Below, piece by piece: positions 58,962 through 64,000 of a stretch of DNA of 64,000 nt (position 1 is the first letter of the stretch; the number at the start of each line of letters is the position of its first letter). The stretch is from assembly GCA_951394405.1 (NCBI GenBank), contig OX596339.1, forward strand, positions 806,001 through 870,000, given 5' to 3'. Under the pieces are notes generated by a model. The model made no database searches. It had not been told where the DNA came from and saw only the letters and a list, made by a program, of their open reading frames with translations. Source of the stretch: Coprinellus micaceus (lineage: Eukaryota > Basidiomycota > Agaricomycetes > Agaricales > Psathyrellaceae). The position numbers and the translations under genes were made by a program.

Positions 58962-61900
58962 ATGGATACAGAATACCCAGGCCAGGGATCCCATTTAGAA
59001 CAAGAATCCCTTGACTCTGGTGCACCCCCTGGTGCCCCTTTCCTTCCAGCGGAAGTATGGGCCAAAATACTTGACTTTCATTGGGGACACATCGGGCCTC
59101 AAAAATATAATCGAATCGCTCAGTTCCGCCAAATTTGCAGCACTTTCAGAGCTGTGGTCGGACCCCTACCCTTTCGGAATCTCACCATATGGATTCCAAA
59201 TTACGAGTCCCACATGAAGGGGCTAACAACGCGAAGAGTGCACCATCAACTCCAAACCATTCCCAAGTTCGTCACGGACAGTGTGCAGAATCTGGAGATC
59301 ATTTCCCCCAACAGACCTCCCATCAACCCTCGATATGCTCGCAAAGCGGAGAGCAAGCGCCGAAAGGTTATTCGTCAGACTCAACGACACGCCATAGATG
59401 CCATACGAAAGTTGACGTCGCTGAAATACCTTCGGTATGTTTGACTTTGGCTTGCACAGCCGTGTGGGGCGACCTGACCGTTCTCGTATGACACAGGTGG
59501 ACTGTTTACTCACGCTATTGCCGCCACAAGAGTGGATGTCTTCGCACCATTGACGCCAGGCCAGCCATAATGGAAGACACGATCCACCTCCTGTTCGAAG
59601 CCATTCGAGTCATGCCAACCATTGAAACCTGCAGGATAAGTCTGCACGGTGCCATACCGGACAGATTTCCTATTCCACAGCTCAGGGGCATGGCATCCGC
59701 TTTAGAAATCCAATTGGCAGGGTTGCCGTGCTTTCAAGACTACCGGAGGTGTAGCACACCGTCGGGCCGTAGGGATTCGGGCAGGAGCGGGGTTGCGGAG
59801 CTACTTAATGCACTCCCAGGTATCTCCAAGTTATGTGTGTCTGGTGGCATGAGCGGGGTCGCGGGGTTTCCACCATGCGAATGCTCAATCTACTCCACAG
59901 GGTCCGGCTTGTTGAGGGATATCTCCCAAAATAATGAGTTGAGGGTCCCGTTCCCCCAATTGCTGGAGATAGAAGGTGGCGTCAGCGCTGGTGTCGAATA
60001 CTGGAGCGAGGAGGCGAGACCCTCACTATACCCACCGTCAATATTTCAGAACCTAAGCTCCCTTAACCTAACTGCATCAGAAGAATGTACATCGCTTGAA
60101 GGCGCTTATACTTCCGTACTTTTGATTGATGCGCCTTCTCCTTGCCCTTGGGGGACTTCTACTTGGACTTACGCCTTGTGGGGACCTTGCAATGACACTT
60201 GGATCACTTTTAGACTTGCAGGGCTTGGACCGTTCTTTCGAGGGAGTGAGCTGTTAATACGCACATATTCCGTGTTGCGGACCAGCGGGAGGAAAAGAAG
60301 ACTTTCGAGGGGCTATGCTGTGATTTTGGCTTCATTCGCGTCCACCTGCCGGATAAAAAAACGGTAACGCAATGGCGATATCCCAATGCAAAAGTGAGTG
60401 AGACTGCTTTCCGCCAAACTCGACGTTGAAAACGTTCAGTCACAATACAGCTCCCGGTTTCTTCCCATCGGCTGGGCCGGGGCGTTCGCCAGGCCATCAT
60501 GCCCTATTCGCAAATTCACACACTTCCATCTTCTTCCCAACCACCACCCACCTCGCTTGCCACCACACCGGCGACACCACATCCCATGGACAAGGAGGTA
60601 TGTTTGCGCCCGTGACAAGTCTTTCTAAAGCTGATGTTTTGACAAGGTATCGACGAACGCACAGAAGCTCGGTGCGTGACGATGTGAGGATGGTTGGCGT
60701 TGAGAGTGTGGGGGAAGAGGTCCTCCGGTACGTGCTTCGGCTTCAAGACTACATCTAGCATTCCGCTCACTTCTCTGTTATGTGGTGTAGGGCTGCCATC
60801 GCATCTGTCCACGTCTAATCACTATCTGCGCTCCGTAGCACTGTGCGGCCGATTGGGCCGCATCGCCGCTGGCATACCTCGTCGTCCCTGGACGCTTGAG
60901 CTGTTTTGTAGTATAGGACAATTCTTTCGATACGATTTCCTGTATGTAGTCACCAATGCATTTAATATAATGTTCATTTTTGCCCTGCAAATGAATCCGC
61001 CAAGAACGAGAGGAAATTTTGTCCAGAACCGGCGCTCCATTGCCAGCAGATCTGGCTTACAGAAACTCTTGCCAGAACCCTTGCTCGAGCTTGGCAGAGT
61101 ACTTGAGGTGCTTGCGCAAGTAACCCACCGTTAATTGCGCAAGTCCCAACTCTTGGGCGCTTGAGCGCTTGTCGGGACTTGTACAAGCGCTACAAGCCCC
61201 GGCAAGCCGAATGTATATTCTTCTGATGTGGAAACTTTGTAATCTCCCACAGGCCTGAGCGGCGAGCTAAGAAAGATTTCCTGGATCCAATATGGTGGCC
61301 CTCTCTGCTCGCGGCCAATATTTTCCCCAAGCATCTGTCGACTGGACACCTTACTCAAGAACTGCTGGACTACCTTTCGGACGAGAGATATACGTGCCTC
61401 CGCGAGTTCACAGCATTCTTCACCATAAATCAGTCGGTTGTCGACCAACTCTTCACCAACGTTCTCCCGAGGCAAGCAAACCTACACACTCTCGATCTGC
61501 AAATGCCTATCTTCAGAGATACGCCCGATGGACCCCCCTTATGGATCCTTGTCTCTTCAATCCGGCCTACCCCTCAGCACATCGACCGACTCAAGTCGTG
61601 TCGGAATCTCAGAAGGCTTTACCTGTTCCAAGAAGCCTCCATGATAGAAGCGTCATTGTTTCGCGTGAGTAATACTGTGCTTGAGTTTATTAAAGGTTGC
61701 CTGTGCTGATATATGGACCCCGTTGGCACAGCGGGACTACTTCTGGGGGATGTTACAGATACCCAGTCTAATGTGGGGGGATCTTCAATCCATGAACTTG
61801 TCGGAGGCTCTGGGAGGCGAGCCAGGCTCACTGACAGTGCATAGCATATCAGTAGGCTTTCGTTCTGCCCGCCGGCCGAGGGCCACTGCCGGAGAAATAA

Positions 61901-62141
61901 TTGGCACAGGTTGGGAGCTTCTCGTTGACGATCGTGAGTTAGACAAGACTGTAATATACACCCCAGTTACCTCTCGGGTAAAATTAGGCGCTGTCACCGT
62001 AGATATTCCGACTGGGACGTGGCCCTCCTGCTCCGACGTATAACTACTAGGCGGGATCATGGCTAAACGATACAGGCGTGTCAGCAAAGTTCTCTCCATA
62101 CCCTGCAGCATCTACCCGCCTCCTGGGATTTGAAGGCTTGA
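58962..62141 (+). CDS. F-box/LRR-like protein, paralog 6, carrying a ~1.1 kb insertion at an intron start
   Basis: Exons 58962-59434, 59497-60086, 61267-61664, 61732-62037 and 62076-62141 sum to 610 residues in phase. The F-box is FLPAEVWAKILDF, then FRQICSTFRAVVGPLPFRNL. The LRR-like body continues to LSSLNLTASEE at 60086 and resumes at 61267 with KKDFLDPIWWPSLLA and LTQELLDYLSD. This is the same order as the body of paralogs 2-5 (FW-SL, NYLASYSGL, LPKH). The two halves are therefore one gene. Between them lies a transposon-like segment (60092-61209) that duplicates the splice donor. Splicing from the upstream donor at 60087 to the acceptor ending at 61266 would give a 1180-nt intron, far larger than any other here, and an intact protein. 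If splicing fails the gene is dead. It is diverged from the other paralogs. Confidence 0.7.
60084..60091. repeat. Left copy of target-site duplication
   Basis: AATGTACA; contains the GT of the 5' splice site at 60087. Partner AATGTATA at 61210-61217. Confidence 0.55.
60092..61209. mobile_element. Transposon-like insertion with 8-bp target duplication
   Basis: The segment is flanked by AATGTACA (60084-60091) and AATGTATA (61210-61217), a 7/8 match of the size made by hAT-type DNA transposons. Its ends are imperfect inverted repeats: TCGCTTGAAGGCGCTTATA at the left and, as reverse complement of the right end, CGGCTTGCCGGGGCTTGTA, matching at 13 of 19 positions. Both ends are rich in CTTG/CAAG and GCGCTT, like subterminal repeats. 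No transposase is recognisable, so the element would be non-autonomous. A short stretch near 60265-60390 reads as protein (GFIRVHLPDKKTVTQWRYPN) and may be captured coding sequence. Removing the segment restores a normal 54-nt intron of the host gene. Confidence 0.6.
61210..61217. repeat. Right copy of target-site duplication
   Basis: AATGTATA; one mismatch to the left copy, and it also contains a usable GT donor (61213). Confidence 0.55.
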
Positions 62142-63218
62142 ATCAGCGCGAGAGGCGCTTGAAACCTGCCGTAAGTGCATTTAGGCGCCTAAGCGGCAGC
62201 CACTTCCTGGACACCTTGGATTCGCACGCGTCGTGCCTAAATATCAGACGAGATGCAGGCGGACGCTGACACCATATGCATTTGATTCAGCTAACTCTGG
62301 ACATGCTTCTGTCTCGCGGGTTCAATCAGTCGTCCATGGAACTTCGCTAGTCCATGCTGCAAGTGTACTGGTGTATCGATGGGATTTGTCGTAGGGTGCG
62401 CTTGAAGAAGTAGAAATAAGTGACCATGTGGGCCATCCGCAGTCGTACAATGAACGAGTCTGCGTCGGCAGGCGTCGTTTCAGGGAGTTCCGATGAGGGA
62501 GGTAACGCTTCTGTGGCGATGTTGAGAACCGCAATTCTGGAGATTATGGGTTAAATAAAGGCATCTGATACTGAGATGAAAAGTACTTGAAAAGACTCAC
62601 TAAACTTCCCTGCCTTAGGGTGAAGTTGAATCGTTCCGAGATCAAAAGTTACCCCGAGCCAGTCTAAGTGCGCTGCGTTGGCGGGCAGTTAGACGCCCAG
62701 CCTAGGGCAGAGGCCTATCGATTCTCCTCCTTCTGCGAAGCCTCGGTGTAGAAAGAGTTAGTCGCTTGGACATTCTCAGCGCCTTTCAGTCCAGACCTTC
62801 GAAGTTGACGTGGGCCTGAGTAAATGTTCCTGAGGCTTAGCACTGAGCGCTGAGCACTCGAGCGCGGCACCACTATCAGCGTTACGCCCTGAACGACCTG
62901 CAGAGACTTGGGGTAACGACAGACATTAATGCCAAGATCCTCGACGAAGAGTGGAACCTGGCCCAGCTTCAAGTTCGCAGTTCGAACCTAGCAGGGTGGA
63001 ATGCCTACACCTTCTGAATCAAGTATGCACAAGCAAGTACAAAGATCACGTCAACACGACCGGCTTCGAGACGCCACTGACTCGCTCGCCTCTTTCAACT
63101 TGCCTCTCCGAGTCCCTTCACCTTCAATATCCACACAATTCGCCCACGTTTCTAACCCTCTCCGCCCGCTCGGGAACGCAACCCGAAATTTAGGCCCACC
63201 GATTTCGAGTTCCTTCCA
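62142..63218. other. Intergenic between F-box paralogs 6 and 7
   Basis: No convincing gene. The bases just before 63219 resemble those upstream of the broken paralog 1, so the duplication that made that pair included some 5' flank. Confidence 0.4.
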
Positions 63219-64000
63219 ATGCGTGAAGGTAGCAATTCAACCATTCGTGTAGCCACGCAACCTCGCGGTCTCGTCGAAGTCTTTTCCGTGGAAATCTTGG
63301 ATCTCATTGCGAAAGAGGTGCGTCTACAAGACTTAACAGACTCCAAACTCGATTTCAAACGCGTCGGCATCAATGAATCATGTTCAGCTTTCAAAATGGG
63401 ACCTCAAGCATTTCCGGCTGGTTTGCAAGACCCTCGACGAGCTCGCCCAACCTCTGGTATTCGACTGTCTGGTCATATCTTTCTTGAGGAATAAGAAGGT
63501 GGCCATGATGGGTGATCTTCTCTACGCGTTAGAATCAGGGACAAGTCCTTTTGTACGCTGGGCAACCCAACTTCGGATCTCCGAGTTGCTACCGTTGACT
63601 CCACCTGAAGGGTGGTATGGAGAGAGGGGCCAAAGGGAGCCCTTAATCAGCAACGAAGACTATAACTTCACCAAAGCTATGCTCCCTCTCCAGTCGCGGC
63701 TGATGGTCCCAGCGATTAGGTCTTTGAAGAAGATAACGTTCGCAGAGTATGTCTCTATCTCCAATCCATCTCCCGAATTCGCTCCGAGGAGTATCCTCGC
63801 TTGCAAGTTCTTCTCTTCTCTAATGCTAATGGGATCACAGGTATGAAGCGGACGACAGGGAGCCCTACGATGAGATTCTTTGTGCGCTCGCGGGCCTTCC
63901 AGATCTTCAGTGTCTTAAACTTAACCTCCTCGAAAACGCACCATCCAAAGCCGACTTTAGCGCATTCTCCCATCTCACAGAGATCATGCTCGTCCAGCTC
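63219..64000 (+). CDS. F-box/LRR-like protein, paralog 7, truncated by window end
   Basis: Exons 63219-63317, 63388-63746 and 63841 to beyond 64000. The F-box reads EVFSVEILDLIAKE, then WDLKHFRLVCKTLDELAQPL; the next part has FVRWATQLRISEL and RSLKKITFAE; the LRR-like body begins with YDEILCALAGLPDLQ. All junctions are in phase. It is the closest relative of broken paralog 1 (18179-20017) but in the opposite orientation about 43 kb away, and it lacks that copy's stop and frameshift. Presumed SCF adaptor; the C-terminal part lies outside the window. Confidence 0.8.

Noticed and set aside
61253..61266. The CAG at 61250-61252 as acceptor for the third exon of paralog 6
   Set aside because: It puts the following exon out of phase with the conserved LRR frame; the AG ending at 61266 restores it.
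1..64000. CRISPR arrays, riboswitches, bacterial-type operons, Shine-Dalgarno sites
   Set aside because: The sequence is eukaryotic with spliced genes; no regularly spaced identical repeats of CRISPR type were seen.

Overview
The window looks like nuclear DNA of a basidiomycete, most likely an agaricomycete. Genes are broken by many short introns (about 46-75 nt) with GTGAGT, GTGCGT or GTATGT donors. The content is typical of mushroom-forming fungi: NACHT-TPR receptors, F-box/LRR paralogs, secreted lectin and lipase genes, and a MYND-finger protein. There are no operons, CRISPR arrays or prokaryotic signals, and I recognised no tRNA or rRNA gene. Splice models were read by eye; for most multi-exon genes the exon lengths sum to a multiple of three and restore family motifs.

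Layout. 1-8.6 kb: two NACHT-TPR (NLR-like) paralogs on the minus strand. The first runs off the left edge. The second has an in-frame TAA exactly between the NACHT and TPR parts. Between them lie two degraded relatives of the middle of the next gene, an Slx8-like RING protein (9.3-10.7 kb). A MYND protein follows (11.4-13.1 kb), then about 5 kb with no convincing gene, including a degenerate ~70 bp minisatellite (16.25-17.08 kb). 18.2-26.5 kb: an F-box/LRR cluster with one broken minus-strand copy and three intact plus-strand copies. 26.7-28.0 kb: a class 3 lipase with a one-base frame problem. 29.0-30.3 kb: a secreted protein with a ricin-B-type beta-trefoil. 30.6-33.1 kb: GUP1-like MBOAT acyltransferase. 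36.6-38.5 kb: FAD monooxygenase. 39.8-41.7 kb: another F-box/LRR paralog behind a three-copy ~134 bp repeat. 42.0-43.2 kb: Hus1. 43.4-45.2 kb: uncertain coding. 48.3-50.2 kb: a single-exon F-box protein. 51.5-53.1 kb: BioF-type synthase ending in a peroxisomal AKL tail. 54.3-56.7 kb: a charged Arg/Asp/Glu-repeat protein. 57.8-58.3 kb: a small secreted protein. 59.0-62.1 kb: an F-box/LRR gene holding a ~1.1 kb transposon-like insertion at a 5' splice site. 63.2 kb to the end: a further F-box/LRR paralog, truncated by the window.

Biologically the window mixes conserved housekeeping genes (GUP1, HUS1, BIOF, SLX8) with fast-evolving families (NLR, F-box/LRR, secreted proteins). The latter show duplication, decay and transposon insertion. 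The strongest unusual signals are the insertion that duplicates a splice donor, the stop codon splitting an NLR, and an over-represented octamer AAGCGCCC/GGGCGCTT in introns and spacers.
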